Assembly: GCF_028023555.1 (NCBI RefSeq)
Contig: NZ_JAQIOY010000001.1
Location: 1 to 64,000 of the forward strand
Direction: 5' to 3'
Origin: Thalassococcus_A lentus
GTDB taxonomy: Bacteria > Pseudomonadota > Alphaproteobacteria > Rhodobacterales > Rhodobacteraceae
DNA: 64,000 nucleotides
In this document: piece by piece, positions 24,529 through 33,560 of the stretch
Numbering within the stretch: the stretch's first letter is position 1
Layout of the letters: each line of letters starts with the position of its first letter
Translations under genes and position numbers: made by a program
The notes under the pieces: generated by a model
Databases searched by the model: none
What the model was told of the DNA's origin: nothing
What the model saw: the letters and a program-made list of their open reading frames with translations, nothing else

Positions 24529-25908
24529 ATGATCGACCGACGTAGCTTTTTGGGAAGTGCCGCGGCTTGCATCGCGATTCCCAATGCCGGGCACAGCGCC
24601 TCCAACCTGCTGCGTGCCGCCCCCGGCACGCAACAAATTGCACCAGATCGCTTTGACCCGACCGACCTTTGGGTCTTCGATGGCGCGATGCCGGGCCGCA
24701 GCCTGCGGGCCCGTCAGGGCGATCGTTTGTCGATCACCGTCGAAAACGCCCTGCCAGATCCGACATCGGTGCACTGGCATGGTCTTCGGATCGACAATGC
24801 AATGGATGGCGTTCCAGGCCTGACGCAAGAGGCAATCGCTCCGGGCGACCGGTTCGACTATGACTTTGCCCTGCCGGATGCCGGCACCTATTGGTACCAC
24901 AGCCATGCTCAAAGCGTTCAGCAGGTTGAACGGGGCCTGTACGGCCCGCTGATTGTCGAGGAAGCCGAGGGCGCTCCGGACATCGATCAGGATCTGACAC
25001 TGATGCTGGATGATATCCGCCTGACCGAAACCGCGCAGGTGTCGGATGACTTTGGCAATTTCCATGACAACAGCCATGCGGGTCGGTTTGGAAATGTCTG
25101 GCTGGTCAACGGACAGATGGAACCCAAGTACGCCGTACAACGTGGCCAGCGACTGCGGCTCCGGTTGATTTCGGCGGCCAATGCACGCGTGTTTCAACTT
25201 GGTCTCAGCGGAATGTCTGGCCACCTCGTCGCGTTGGACGGCATGCCGTTGTCCGAGCCAGCACTCATACAAGACACCTTTTCGCTGGCTCCGGCACAGC
25301 GCGCTGACCTTATCGTGGATGTGACCACAGACGAGGCTGAAGCCTTCCTGATCAGCTTTGAACGGGATGGCGGATATGCCATGGCCAGCTTTCCGGTTTC
25401 AGGCGCGAAACAGGCTTTGCGGCCGCCCCCCGCCGCGTTGCCCGCCAACCCAGACTTTCCCATCGATCTTAAATCAGCGCGCACGGCCACACTGCTGATG
25501 GAAGGTGGCGCGATGGGCGGCATGCGTTCAGCACGGCTCAATGGCACCCAGTTGGATATTCGTGATCTCGCCCAACGCGGGAAGTTCTGGGCCTTCAACG
25601 GCACCGTCGGTGACATGAAAGCCTACGGACGAGACACGCCGCTGATCGACGTCGCCCAAGGCGAAAGCGTTCGGATCGGTTTGGCGAACGACACGGCCTT
25701 TGCGCATGCCATGCACCTTCACGGGATGCATTTCTCAGAGGTACTGGCAGATGGCAGCCTCGGGCCATTGCGCGACACGCTCCTGATGCAGCGTGGCGAA
25801 ACCCGCGAAATCGCGTTCAACGCCCACAACCCGGGCGACTGGCTTTTTCATTGTCATATACTCGGCCATCATGCATCCGGCATGGGCACTTGGCTACGGG
25901 TTACCTAG
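24529..25908 (+). CDS. Multicopper oxidase, Tat-exported
   Basis: About 459 residues. The start MIDRRSFLGSAAACIAI carries a Tat-type RR signal, and GGAGG lies 6 bases upstream. The four copper clusters are readable: HWHG and WYHSHAQS in the N-terminal domain, then HAMHLHGMHF and FHCHILGHHASGM at the C-terminus, where His-Cys-His and Met give the type 1 site. It resembles CopA/CumA/SufI-type oxidases without an obvious Met-rich copper insert, although GGAMGGM is present. Likely roles are copper tolerance or metal oxidation. It is divergent from fluC and converges with rarA, overlapping its end by 8 bp. Confidence 0.92.
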   Translation: MIDRRSFLGSAAACIAIPNAGHSASNLLRAAPGTQQIAPDRFDPTDLWVFDGAMPGRSLRARQGDRLSITVENALPDPTSVHWHGLRIDNAMDGVPGLTQEAIAPGDRFDYDFALPDAGTYWYHSHAQSVQQVERGLYGPLIVEEAEGAPDIDQDLTLMLDDIRLTETAQVSDDFGNFHDNSHAGRFGNVWLVNGQMEPKYAVQRGQRLRLRLISAANARVFQLGLSGMSGHLVALDGMPLSEPALIQDTFSLAPAQRADLIVDVTTDEAEAFLISFERDGGYAMASFPVSGAKQALRPPPAALPANPDFPIDLKSARTATLLMEGGAMGGMRSARLNGTQLDIRDLAQRGKFWAFNGTVGDMKAYGRDTPLIDVAQGESVRIGLANDTAFAHAMHLHGMHFSEVLADGSLGPLRDTLLMQRGETREIAFNAHNPGDWLFHCHILGHHASGMGTWLRVT

Positions 25909-27211
25909 GGCCGCGGTCGCGGCGCAAACGTGCGAAATAGTCCACGCGTTTGCGCAATTCTCGCTCAAAGCCACGTTCGACCGGATCATAGAATTCTGTG
26001 CGGTCCATATCGTCGGGAAAATAGTCCTGTCCGGAAAAGCCATCCGGCGCATCGTGGTCATAAGCATAACCATCACCGTAGCCCTGATCTTTCATCAGAG
26101 ACGTTGGCGCATTGAGGATATGCTTTGGCGGCATCAGGCTGCCGGTGTTTTTGGCCGCGCTTCTGGCACCCTTGTAGGCCACGTAGACCGCGTTCGATTT
26201 CGGAGCGAGCGCGACGTAGACTAAGGCCTGCGCAAGGGCCAGTTCGCCCTCGGGACTGCCGAGCCGTTCGTAGGTCTGCCAGCTTTGCAGGCACACATTT
26301 TGCGCCTGAGGATCTGCAAGGCCGATGTCCTCGACTGCCATACGTGTAATCCGTCGCGCAAGAAAGCGTGGATCTTCGCCAGCATCCAGCATACGTGCGA
26401 ACCAATACAGCGCTGCATCCGGATCAGACCCACGCACCGATTTGTGCAGGGCGGAAATCAGATTGTAGTGGCCATCACCCGATTTGTCGTACTGAGCGGC
26501 GCGCTTCATCAGGCGCGCGCTCAGCGCATCACGCCCCAGCTTGCCGTCCACTCTCCAGGCCATAACCTGCTCAATCAGGTTCAGCAGGGCACGGCCATCG
26601 CCATCGGCCATTTCCAGCAGCGCTTCACGCGCTTCGCCATCGAGCGGCAATGCTCGGTCCAATTCTTTTTCGGCGCGCTGCGCCAGCCGTTCCAGATCGG
26701 CCAAGGCCAACCGTTCGAGCACAAGTACCTGCGCCCGCGACAGCACAGCGGCATTCAGTTCAAAGCTGGGATTTTCAGTTGTCGCCCCAACAAGCAGGAT
26801 CGTGCCGTCTTCCATATGTGGCAGGAACCCATCCTGCTGCGCTTTGTTGAAACGGTGAATTTCGTCGACAAACAGCAACGTGCCCTGACCGTTGGCATGC
26901 CGGTGTTTGGCCGCATCAAACACTTTGCGCAGGTCCGGAACCCCAGTGAAAATTGCGCTAACCTGCACAAAATGCCGATCTGTCGCATCCGCAAGTAAAC
27001 GGGCTATGGTCGTCTTGCCTACACCCGGCGGCCCCCAGAACACAATCGAGCCCAGAGAACCGCTTTCCAACATAACACCAAGCGGCGCATCGGGGCCCAG
27101 CACCTGCTCCTGCCCGATAACCTCGGACAGAGTTTGCGGCCTGAGTCGATCAGCAAGCGGCCTTGGCCCCTCGGTTTTGGGCGTTGCCCCGGTATCAAAG
27201 AGATCAGCCAC
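25901..27211 (-). CDS. rarA: Replication-associated recombination protein RarA
   Basis: 436 residues. A clamp-loader-like AAA+ ATPase with Walker A GPPGVGKTT, Walker B FVDEIHRF and sensor motif GATTENPSFELN. The C-terminal MgsA-type region (GYGDGYAYDHDAPDGFSGQDYFPDDM) is diagnostic. It acts at stalled replication forks. The start is 2 bp after the protease gene stop, so the two are likely co-transcribed. Confidence 0.95.
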   Translation of the reverse strand: MADLFDTGATPKTEGPRPLADRLRPQTLSEVIGQEQVLGPDAPLGVMLESGSLGSIVFWGPPGVGKTTIARLLADATDRHFVQVSAIFTGVPDLRKVFDAAKHRHANGQGTLLFVDEIHRFNKAQQDGFLPHMEDGTILLVGATTENPSFELNAAVLSRAQVLVLERLALADLERLAQRAEKELDRALPLDGEAREALLEMADGDGRALLNLIEQVMAWRVDGKLGRDALSARLMKRAAQYDKSGDGHYNLISALHKSVRGSDPDAALYWFARMLDAGEDPRFLARRITRMAVEDIGLADPQAQNVCLQSWQTYERLGSPEGELALAQALVYVALAPKSNAVYVAYKGARSAAKNTGSLMPPKHILNAPTSLMKDQGYGDGYAYDHDAPDGFSGQDYFPDDMDRTEFYDPVERGFERELRKRVDYFARLRRDRGPR

Positions 27212-27213
27212 CG

Positions 27214-28587
27214 CTACACCCTGAACCGCAGCGCAATCCGGCGATTGCCGCGCTGTGCCTCAATCTGAATGCGGGGCGCGGCCCGCTTTAAAATACGGTC
27301 CACGTCGCTCGGGGCCCGCGGCGCCAGCCCGTTGATAGCCCGAATGATATCACCAGACTGCAACCCGGCCCTCACCCCATAAGGCCCTGGGTCGATGACA
27401 ACGATCCCAGTCGCGCCGAAGGGCAGCCCGAACTCATCCGCCACTGCCGGGTTCAACCGGGCGACGGTCAATCCGGGCAAAACGGCCCGCTCATCCGAGG
27501 TCACCGGATCAGAGGGCGGATCGGCTGGAGGGCGCATCATGGTTACATCTGCACTCCGGGTGCGACCCCCGCGCGTAAACGTGATTTCAGCTGCCTCTCC
27601 GATACCCCGCACCGACATGCGAAACAGCATCTCGGCGGGCGTATTCACCGGTTGTCCGTCTACAGTCGAAACTACATCTCCGGCTTCCAGCCCGGCAGTT
27701 GCAAATGGGCTGGCGGGATGCATCTGAACCACGACAACCCCGCCTGGCAATCCCAGCCCAAGGCTTTCCGACAAATCTGCGTCAACCGGTTGTCCGGTCA
27801 TACCGGCCCAAGGGCGTTGAAATCGCGACTGGCCCGCCCGGGCCTGAGACACGAATTCCCGAACCAATGACGACGGGATTGCGAAGCCGATTCCATTGGA
27901 GCCGCCCGACCGGGTCAGGATCGATGTGTTCACGCCAATCAGCCGCCCAGCGACATCGATCAGCGCACCACCGGAATTGCCCGGGTTGATAGGAGCATCA
28001 GTCTGGATGAAATATCCGCGGGCACTACCCGTGGCCGTTCCTGTACGGGCCAGGCCAGACACGATGCCGCTTGAAACCGTTTGACCGACGCCAAAGGGAT
28101 TGCCGATCGCCAAAACCAGTTCCCCGACTTCCACGGTGTCGCTGTCACGCAAATCCATGTGCGGCATGTCCGTGGCATCCAGCAACTGAAGGATCGCAAG
28201 GTCTACCTCCTCATCCGAAAGCAGGACCCGCGCTTCAAACTCGCGGCGGTCATTCAAAACAACCCGGATATCGGTGGCCTGACCAACCACATGGTAGTTG
28301 GAAACAGCGATCCCGTCGGCCGAAAGTATAACCCCGGAGCCAAGCGAGTTCTGAACCCTCGGACGGTTGTTGAGATCGCGAAACAGCCCTCCAAAAAACG
28401 GATCATCGGCAAAGGGGCTGCGGGATTGCTGGACGACACGCCGAGCATAGATGTTCACAACTGCAGGCGCCGCCTGTTTGACCAACGGCGCAAAAGACAG
28501 TGATATCTCAGCCTGGTTTTGCGGAACCCTTGTCTCGGCATAGACCGGGCTCGCCAGCAAAAACAGAATGCTTAGAATTCGGATCAT
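27214..28587 (-). CDS. DegP/DegQ-like periplasmic serine protease
   Basis: 457 residues. The signal peptide MIRILSILFLLASPVYA ends in an AxA-like cut site. The catalytic triad is His99 (SNYHVVG), Asp129 (EVDLAIL) and Ser205 (GNSGGAL). Two PDZ domains follow, the first around PGGVVVVQMHPASPFATAGLEAGDVV and the second around YGVRAGLQSGDII. The HtrA family degrades or refolds damaged envelope proteins. ATG 28587 is preceded by GGAGG at 5 bases, which rules out the longer frame. It follows the rplQ terminator and leads into rarA. Confidence 0.93.
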   Translation of the reverse strand: MIRILSILFLLASPVYAETRVPQNQAEISLSFAPLVKQAAPAVVNIYARRVVQQSRSPFADDPFFGGLFRDLNNRPRVQNSLGSGVILSADGIAVSNYHVVGQATDIRVVLNDRREFEARVLLSDEEVDLAILQLLDATDMPHMDLRDSDTVEVGELVLAIGNPFGVGQTVSSGIVSGLARTGTATGSARGYFIQTDAPINPGNSGGALIDVAGRLIGVNTSILTRSGGSNGIGFAIPSSLVREFVSQARAGQSRFQRPWAGMTGQPVDADLSESLGLGLPGGVVVVQMHPASPFATAGLEAGDVVSTVDGQPVNTPAEMLFRMSVRGIGEAAEITFTRGGRTRSADVTMMRPPADPPSDPVTSDERAVLPGLTVARLNPAVADEFGLPFGATGIVVIDPGPYGVRAGLQSGDIIRAINGLAPRAPSDVDRILKRAAPRIQIEAQRGNRRIALRFRV

Positions 28588-28711
28588 GGCCGCCTCCATC
28601 CCGCAGGATATGTCCACCGTCGGCAGGCAATGCAAGCGGCACATGAGGCTTCTTCTTTTTAAAAATACGCAAACACCCGGTGCCACCAGGCGAACAACAT
28701 CCAAAGAAAAA

Positions 28712-28735
28712 GGCCCTGCCGTTGTCGGCAGGGCC
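28712..28735 (-). terminator. Terminator of the alpha operon
   Basis: GGCCCTGCCG and its complement form a 10-bp stem with a 4-base loop, followed on the minus strand by TTTTTCTTT. It ends the rpsM-rpsK-rpoA-rplQ unit. Confidence 0.93.
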
Positions 28736-28760
28736 CATCCATCGCTTGAAAAAGCGGTGT

Positions 28761-29174
28761 TTATTCTTCTTCTGCAGCCGCCAAACGGGCCTTGTCTGCC
28801 GCGCCTTTGGCGTCAACATCACGGTCAACCAGTTCGATGATGGCCATGGGCGCCATGTCGCCGTAGCGGAAGCCAGCCTTCAGAACACGGGTGTAACCAC
28901 CGCTACGCTCTTTGTAGCGCGGACCGAGGATTTCGAACAGTTTTGCAACGTCCTTGTCCTGCTTCAGCTGAGCTGCGGCCTGACGGCGGGCATGCAGATC
29001 ACCGCGCTTGCCGAGTGTGATCAGCTTGTCCATGACGCGCTTGAGTTCCTTGGCTTTGGGCAGAGTCGTCTTGATCTGCTCATGCTCGATCAGCGAGCCA
29101 GCCATGTTGGAAAAAAGCGCCTTACGGTGCTCATGGGTACGGTTGAGGCGGCGATAGCCTTTTGCGTGACGCAT
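28761..29174 (-). CDS. rplQ: 50S ribosomal protein L17
   Basis: 137 residues. It begins MRHAKGYRRLNRTHEHRKALFSNMAGSL, typical of L17, with an acidic alphaproteobacterial tail (KARLAAAEEE). It lines the outer rim near the peptide exit. It is the last gene of the alpha operon, separated from rpoA by an unusually long, structured 198-bp spacer. Confidence 0.97.
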   Translation of the reverse strand: MRHAKGYRRLNRTHEHRKALFSNMAGSLIEHEQIKTTLPKAKELKRVMDKLITLGKRGDLHARRQAAAQLKQDKDVAKLFEILGPRYKERSGGYTRVLKAGFRYGDMAPMAIIELVDRDVDAKGAADKARLAAAEEE

Positions 29175-29267
29175 TGTCTTACTCCTAATGTGCCCTCTAC
29201 GGGCGATTTTGCTTTGTCTGGCCAGCGATGCGTGTCACCGGCTCTCCTTGGGGCTCTTGCCCGGGTT

Positions 29268-29347
29268 GTCACCCGCTGCCCCGGTGGTGACCGGAGCGGG
29301 ACGGGAGGGCGGGTGGGGCCCGCTTCGGTCAGTGCCGGGGCAGCGGG
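29268..29347 (-). other. Alternative hairpins between rpoA and rplQ
   Basis: A perfect 13-bp inverted repeat (CCCGCTGCCCCGG at 29272-29284 with its complement at 29335-29347) spans a 50-base loop. One arm also takes part in a second stem, GTCACC with GGTGAC (29268-29291), so the two cannot fully form together. The layout resembles an attenuator or processing site. Confidence 0.6.
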
Positions 29348-29372
29348 CCCTCCCAATCTCAATTTGTCAGGA

Positions 29373-30389
29373 TCAGAAGCTGTCTTCGAGCTTCTTGGCC
29401 AGATCTTCGATGTTGTCCGGTGGCCAGTCCTCGACGTCCATGCCAAGGTGCAGCCCCATGCCGGACAGAACTTCCTTGATCTCGTTCAGCGACTTGCGGC
29501 CGAAGTTCGGCGTGCGAAGCATCTCTGCTTCTGTCTTCTGGATGAGATCGCCGATGTAGACGATGTTGTCGTTCTTGAGGCAGTTCGCCGAACGTACAGA
29601 CAGCTCCAGTTCGTCCACTTTCTTGAGCAGAAGCGGGTTGAACTCCAGACCATCGTCGTCGTCCTGACGACCGGCCTGCTCGGGCTCGTCGAAGTTCACG
29701 AAGATCGACAACTGGTCCTGCAGAATACGCGCCGCAAAAGCGATCGCATCATCCGGCGTGACCGAACCGTCTGTTTCAATCTTCATGGTCAGCTTGTCGT
29801 AGTCCAGAACCTGACCTTCACGGGTCGGCTGAACGTCGTAAGCCACCTTTTTGACAGGCGAGTAGATCGCGTCGATCGGAATAAGACCGATAGGAGCGTC
29901 TTCCGGCTTGTTTTTGTCAGCCGAAACGTAGCCCTTACCGGTGTTGACGGTCAGCTCCATGTAAACTTCGGCACCTTCGTCGAGGTGGCAAATCACATGC
30001 TCGCGGTTCAGGACTTCGATGCCTGCAGACTCAGAAATGTCACCGGCCGTAACAACGCCCGGACCTTTTGCATTGATCGAAACCCGCTTTGGGCCTTCGA
30101 CTTCCATGCGCAGGCTGACGCCTTTGAGGTTCAGGATGATGTCGGTGACATCTTCACGAACGCCCGCAACAGAAGAAAATTCGTGCAGAACGTTGTCGAT
30201 CTGTACCGAGGTGATGGCCGCGCCCTGAAGCGACGACAGCAGAACACGGCGCAGCGCGTTGCCCATGGTCAGACCAAAGCCACGCTCAAGCGGTTCGGCA
30301 ACCACGGTTGCCTTGCGCGCGGGATCGTTGCCCGGTTTCACGTCAAGCTGTGTTGGCTTGATCAGTTCAGCCCAGTTCTTGTGGATCAT
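29373..30389 (-). CDS. rpoA: RNA polymerase alpha subunit
   Basis: 338 residues. The N-terminal dimerisation domain (PLERGFGLTMGNALRRVLLSSLQGAAI) nucleates core enzyme assembly, and the C-terminal domain (LSVRSANCLKNDNIVYIGDLIQKTEAEMLRTPNFGRKSLNEIKEVL) contacts UP elements and activators. The start MIHKNWAEL is preceded by GGAGG at 5 bases, so the frame starting four codons upstream is not used. Confidence 0.98.
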   Translation of the reverse strand: MIHKNWAELIKPTQLDVKPGNDPARKATVVAEPLERGFGLTMGNALRRVLLSSLQGAAITSVQIDNVLHEFSSVAGVREDVTDIILNLKGVSLRMEVEGPKRVSINAKGPGVVTAGDISESAGIEVLNREHVICHLDEGAEVYMELTVNTGKGYVSADKNKPEDAPIGLIPIDAIYSPVKKVAYDVQPTREGQVLDYDKLTMKIETDGSVTPDDAIAFAARILQDQLSIFVNFDEPEQAGRQDDDDGLEFNPLLLKKVDELELSVRSANCLKNDNIVYIGDLIQKTEAEMLRTPNFGRKSLNEIKEVLSGMGLHLGMDVEDWPPDNIEDLAKKLEDSF

Positions 30390-30508
30390 ATGTCCCTCCA
30401 TACCTGCCGGCCCCTCATGTCCAAAAAGGGCAGACGCCCGAGGTTTCTAAATGACGTATTCGGGGCCAGGCACAAAAGGCCCGGCCCCGAAGGGTAGTTC
30501 CTGCCGGA

Positions 30509-30901
30509 TTAAACCCGGCGGCGTTTTGGCGGACGGCAGCCGTTGTGCGCGATCGGTGTCACGTCGCGGATCGACGTGATGTTGAACCCGACAGCAGCCA
30601 AGGCGCGCAGCGCGCTTTCGCGGCCCGAACCAGGGCCCTGCACTTCGACTTCCAGCGTCTTTACACCGTGCTCTTGTGCTTTCTTGCCTGCGTCTTCTGC
30701 GGCCAGCTGGGCAGCGTAAGGTGTCGATTTACGCGACCCTTTAAAGCCCATGGTGCCAGCGGAGGACCAGGAGATTGCGTTGCCCTGAACGTCAGAGATC
30801 AGGATCTTCGTGTTGTTGAAGGTCGAGTTCACATGCGCAACGCCAGCTGCGATGTTCTTGGAGACCTTTTTCTTGCCACTACGGCGAGTATCACGTGCCA
30901 T
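30509..30901 (-). CDS. rpsK: 30S ribosomal protein S11
   Basis: 130 residues, complete. The body contains AHVNSTFNNTKILISDVQGNA and the C-terminus is NGCRPPKRRRV. It forms part of the platform that holds mRNA near the E site. It lies 15 bp after rpsM. Confidence 0.98.
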   Translation of the reverse strand: MARDTRRSGKKKVSKNIAAGVAHVNSTFNNTKILISDVQGNAISWSSAGTMGFKGSRKSTPYAAQLAAEDAGKKAQEHGVKTLEVEVQGPGSGRESALRALAAVGFNITSIRDVTPIAHNGCRPPKRRRV

Positions 30902-30916
30902 ATCTGTGCGCTCCCC

Positions 30917-31285
30917 TTACTTCTTCTTGCCGGCGATGGGCTTTGCGGGGCCCTTGCGCGTACGTGCGTTTGTGTGTGTACGCTGACCGCGTACAGGGAG
31001 GTTGCGGCGGTGACGCAGGCCACGGTAGGAACCGAGGTCCATCAGGCGCTTTACGTTCATCTGAACTTCGCGGCGCAGGTCGCCTTCGACGGTGTAGTTC
31101 GCGTCGATGTGCTCACGCACGGACAGAACTTCTGCATCGCTGAGTTCGTTCACGCGGCGGGTCGCGTCGATGCCTACGGCTTCGCAGATCGCCTTGGCCG
31201 AAGAATGGCCAATGCCTGTGATATATGTGAGTGCGATCGGCACTCGCTTGTGGGTCGGGATGTTTACGCCGGCAATACGTGCCAC
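30917..31285 (-). CDS. rpsM: 30S ribosomal protein S13
   Basis: 122 residues, complete. It begins MARIAGVNIPTHKRV and ends in a basic tail (GQRTHTNARTRKGPAKPIAGKKK) that reaches the P-site tRNA. It is the first gene of the alpha unit, 229 bp downstream of adk, with its own likely promoter. Confidence 0.98.
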   Translation of the reverse strand: MARIAGVNIPTHKRVPIALTYITGIGHSSAKAICEAVGIDATRRVNELSDAEVLSVREHIDANYTVEGDLRREVQMNVKRLMDLGSYRGLRHRRNLPVRGQRTHTNARTRKGPAKPIAGKKK

Positions 31286-31439
31286 GTTGTCTTCCTTTTC
31301 GTTGCGGGTCCGTAGTACCAGACCCTTTTTTCACAACATTGGCCCGAGGCTTAAACGCTCACGGGCCCAGCTGATCAGGTGATCGGCGCGACAGTGTCGA
31401 CTCAGATCGCGCCATGCGAGTCTCTAATAGAGATGCGGG

Positions 31440-31468
31440 TAAGTAGGAGTGATGCGCGCGCGCGTCAA
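31440..31468 (-). promoter_or_regulatory. Candidate promoter of rpsM, with CG-alternating spacer
   Basis: -35 TTGACG and a weak -10 TACTTA are spaced 17 bp. The spacer contains an uninterrupted alternating CG run of about 12 bases, which could adopt Z-DNA. A second TTGACA lies just upstream at the minus-strand complement of 31474-31479. Which pair is used is unclear. Confidence 0.55.
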
Positions 31469-31514
31469 CCCCTTGTCAAGGGATTTGTGCCCACGCGCGC
31501 AGCGTCAGATTGGT

Positions 31515-32093
31515 TTAGCCGAGAATGGCCGCGATGTCGGCTTTAACGGCCTCAATCTCACCCAGACCGTCAACCGACTTCAAATCGCCCTTGGCGTGGT
31601 AGTAGCCGATCAGGGGCGACGTCTGTTTGTAGTAAGCCATCAGGCGGACCTTGAGGCTTTCTTCGTTGTCGTCAGCACGCGCCGTGCCGCCAGCGGCGAC
31701 AGCCTCAGCTGCGCGGCCAAGAATGCGTTCAACCAGCACTTCGTCGTTGACCTGAAGTTCGATCACATGATCGAGGCCCTGACCAAATTCCGCCAGCAAT
31801 TCACCCAGCGCATCGGCCTGAGCCAACGTGCGGGGGAAGCCGTCAAAGATGAAACCGCCGTGATCGCCGCCGGCTTCAAGCTTTTCCCGGATCAGGCCAA
31901 TGACGATTTCGTCCGTAACCAGATCGCCGCGATCCATGACATCGGCCACAATGTTGCCCATTTCGGTTCCCGAGGTGCGAGCTTCACGAAGCATGTCACC
32001 GGTCGAAAGCTGAACCATGTTACGCGACTCAACAAGCATTCCGGCTTGTGTGCCTTTGCCCGCTCCGGGCGGTCCAAGAAGAATAATGTTCAT
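31515..32093 (-). CDS. adk: Adenylate kinase (short form)
   Basis: 192 residues. P-loop GPPGAGKGTQ, AMP site STGDMLR, and FIFDGFPRTLAQA are intact. The lid is short, lacking the zinc-type insertion, as is common in alphaproteobacteria. It interconverts ATP, ADP and AMP. Its start overlaps the secY stop by four bases, the usual spc-operon pairing. Confidence 0.97.
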   Translation of the reverse strand: MNIILLGPPGAGKGTQAGMLVESRNMVQLSTGDMLREARTSGTEMGNIVADVMDRGDLVTDEIVIGLIREKLEAGGDHGGFIFDGFPRTLAQADALGELLAEFGQGLDHVIELQVNDEVLVERILGRAAEAVAAGGTARADDNEESLKVRLMAYYKQTSPLIGYYHAKGDLKSVDGLGEIEAVKADIAAILG

Positions 32094-33451
32094 CGACGAG
32101 CGGGTCCCTTTTTCTTGCGTCCCTTACCTTTACCGCGCAGCTGCGATTTTTGGATGAGACCTTCGTATTGGTGCGCCAAGAGATGGCTTTGCACTTGCTG
32201 GATCGTGTCCATGGTCACGCTGACAACGATCAGAACCGAAGTGCCACCGAAGTAGAACGGGATCGCGAGTTCGTTGCGCAGGATTTCCGGCAAAAGACAG
32301 ACGGCCGCCAGATAGCCCGAGCCCATTACCAGGATGCGGTTGACCACATATTCCAGATACTCGGCTGTGTTCTTGCCTGGGCGAATACCGGGGACAAAGC
32401 CATTCTGGTTCTTGAGGTTCTCAGCGACATCGTCCGGCTTAAAGCTGACGTTGAAGGTGTAGAAGTACGCGAAGAAAATGATCATCGCGGCAAAGAACAA
32501 CAGGTACAGTGGCTGACCCGGGCCGAAGTAGGCCAGAATAGTCGACATCACAGGACCTGCGTCAGACCCCGAGAACGTGCTGATCGTCACCGGAAGCAAC
32601 AAAAGCGAGCTGGCAAAGATGGCCGGGATAACGCCGGCAGGGTTCACTTTGACAGGCAGGTGGCTGCTCTGTGCTTCGGTCATCTTCATACCGACCTGAC
32701 GGCGCGGGTATTGAATGGTAATTTTTCGCAAGGCCCTTTCCATAAAGACCACGAAGGCGATCACCGCCACTACCATTATCATGACGCCCACGATCACCGC
32801 AGGGCTGATGGCCCCGGTCCGGCCAGATTCAAAGAACTGCGCCAGCGCGGCGGGCAATTCGGCAATAATGCCGACAAAGATGATCAGTGAGATACCGTTG
32901 CCGATGCCGCGTGCGGTGATCTGCTCACCCAGCCACATCAGGAACATGGTACCGCCCACCAGCGTGATCACGCAGGACGCACGGAAATACCAACCGGGAT
33001 CAGTGACCAGATCGCCCGCTTCAAGCGAGGCAGCAAGCCCGTAAGCTTGGAAGGTGGCCAGCAGCACAGTGCCGTAGCGTGTGTACTGGTTGATCTTCTT
33101 GCGGCCCTGTTCGCCCTCTTTCTTGAGCTGTTCCAGCGCAGGCACCATCGAGGTGAGCAGCTGAACAATGATCGAGGCCGAAATATAGGGCATGATACCC
33201 AAGGCAAAGATGCCCATCCGCGACAGCGCGCCACCGGTGAACATCGACACCATGCCCGCAATGCCTTGCCCTGCTTGATCGACAAAGTCACGCAGTGCTG
33301 CTCCATCAATGCCGGGAACGGGCAGGAATGTCCCGATCCGGTATACAATGAGCAACCCGAGCGTGAACAAGATGCGGTTGCGCAGGTCGGTTGCTTTGCC
33401 AAGCGCCGCCCAGCTTGTGTTGGCGGCCATTTGCTCTGCTGCGGATACCAT
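32090..33451 (-). CDS. secY: Preprotein translocase subunit SecY
   Basis: 453 residues with ten membrane helices. It starts with LGKATDLRNRILFTLGLLIVYRIGTFLPVPGID and ends in a basic cytoplasmic tail (LRGKGKGRKKKGPARR). It forms the protein-conducting channel with SecE and SecG. It lies about 110 bp after rplO. Confidence 0.98.
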   Translation of the reverse strand: MVSAAEQMAANTSWAALGKATDLRNRILFTLGLLIVYRIGTFLPVPGIDGAALRDFVDQAGQGIAGMVSMFTGGALSRMGIFALGIMPYISASIIVQLLTSMVPALEQLKKEGEQGRKKINQYTRYGTVLLATFQAYGLAASLEAGDLVTDPGWYFRASCVITLVGGTMFLMWLGEQITARGIGNGISLIIFVGIIAELPAALAQFFESGRTGAISPAVIVGVMIMVVAVIAFVVFMERALRKITIQYPRRQVGMKMTEAQSSHLPVKVNPAGVIPAIFASSLLLLPVTISTFSGSDAGPVMSTILAYFGPGQPLYLLFFAAMIIFFAYFYTFNVSFKPDDVAENLKNQNGFVPGIRPGKNTAEYLEYVVNRILVMGSGYLAAVCLLPEILRNELAIPFYFGGTSVLIVVSVTMDTIQQVQSHLLAHQYEGLIQKSQLRGKGKGRKKKGPARR

Positions 33452-33560
33452 GCGGATCTCTCTGTTTATGATAAACGCCGCCAGAGCGTTTTCCAGCTCA
33501 GGCGGCGTTTTGGGAAAACTGGTAGATGATGTAAGCGGCCCGGTGGCCGCTCACAACCCG

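Noticed and set aside
24160..25272. 370-codon minus-strand frame across fluC and the multicopper oxidase
   Set aside because: It spans two oppositely read genes with clear motifs. Its own sequence shows none.
28680..30497. 605-codon open frame on the plus strand across rpoA and rplQ
   Set aside because: It lies opposite two certain essential genes, and its codons mirror theirs. Long antisense frames are expected opposite G/C-biased genes.
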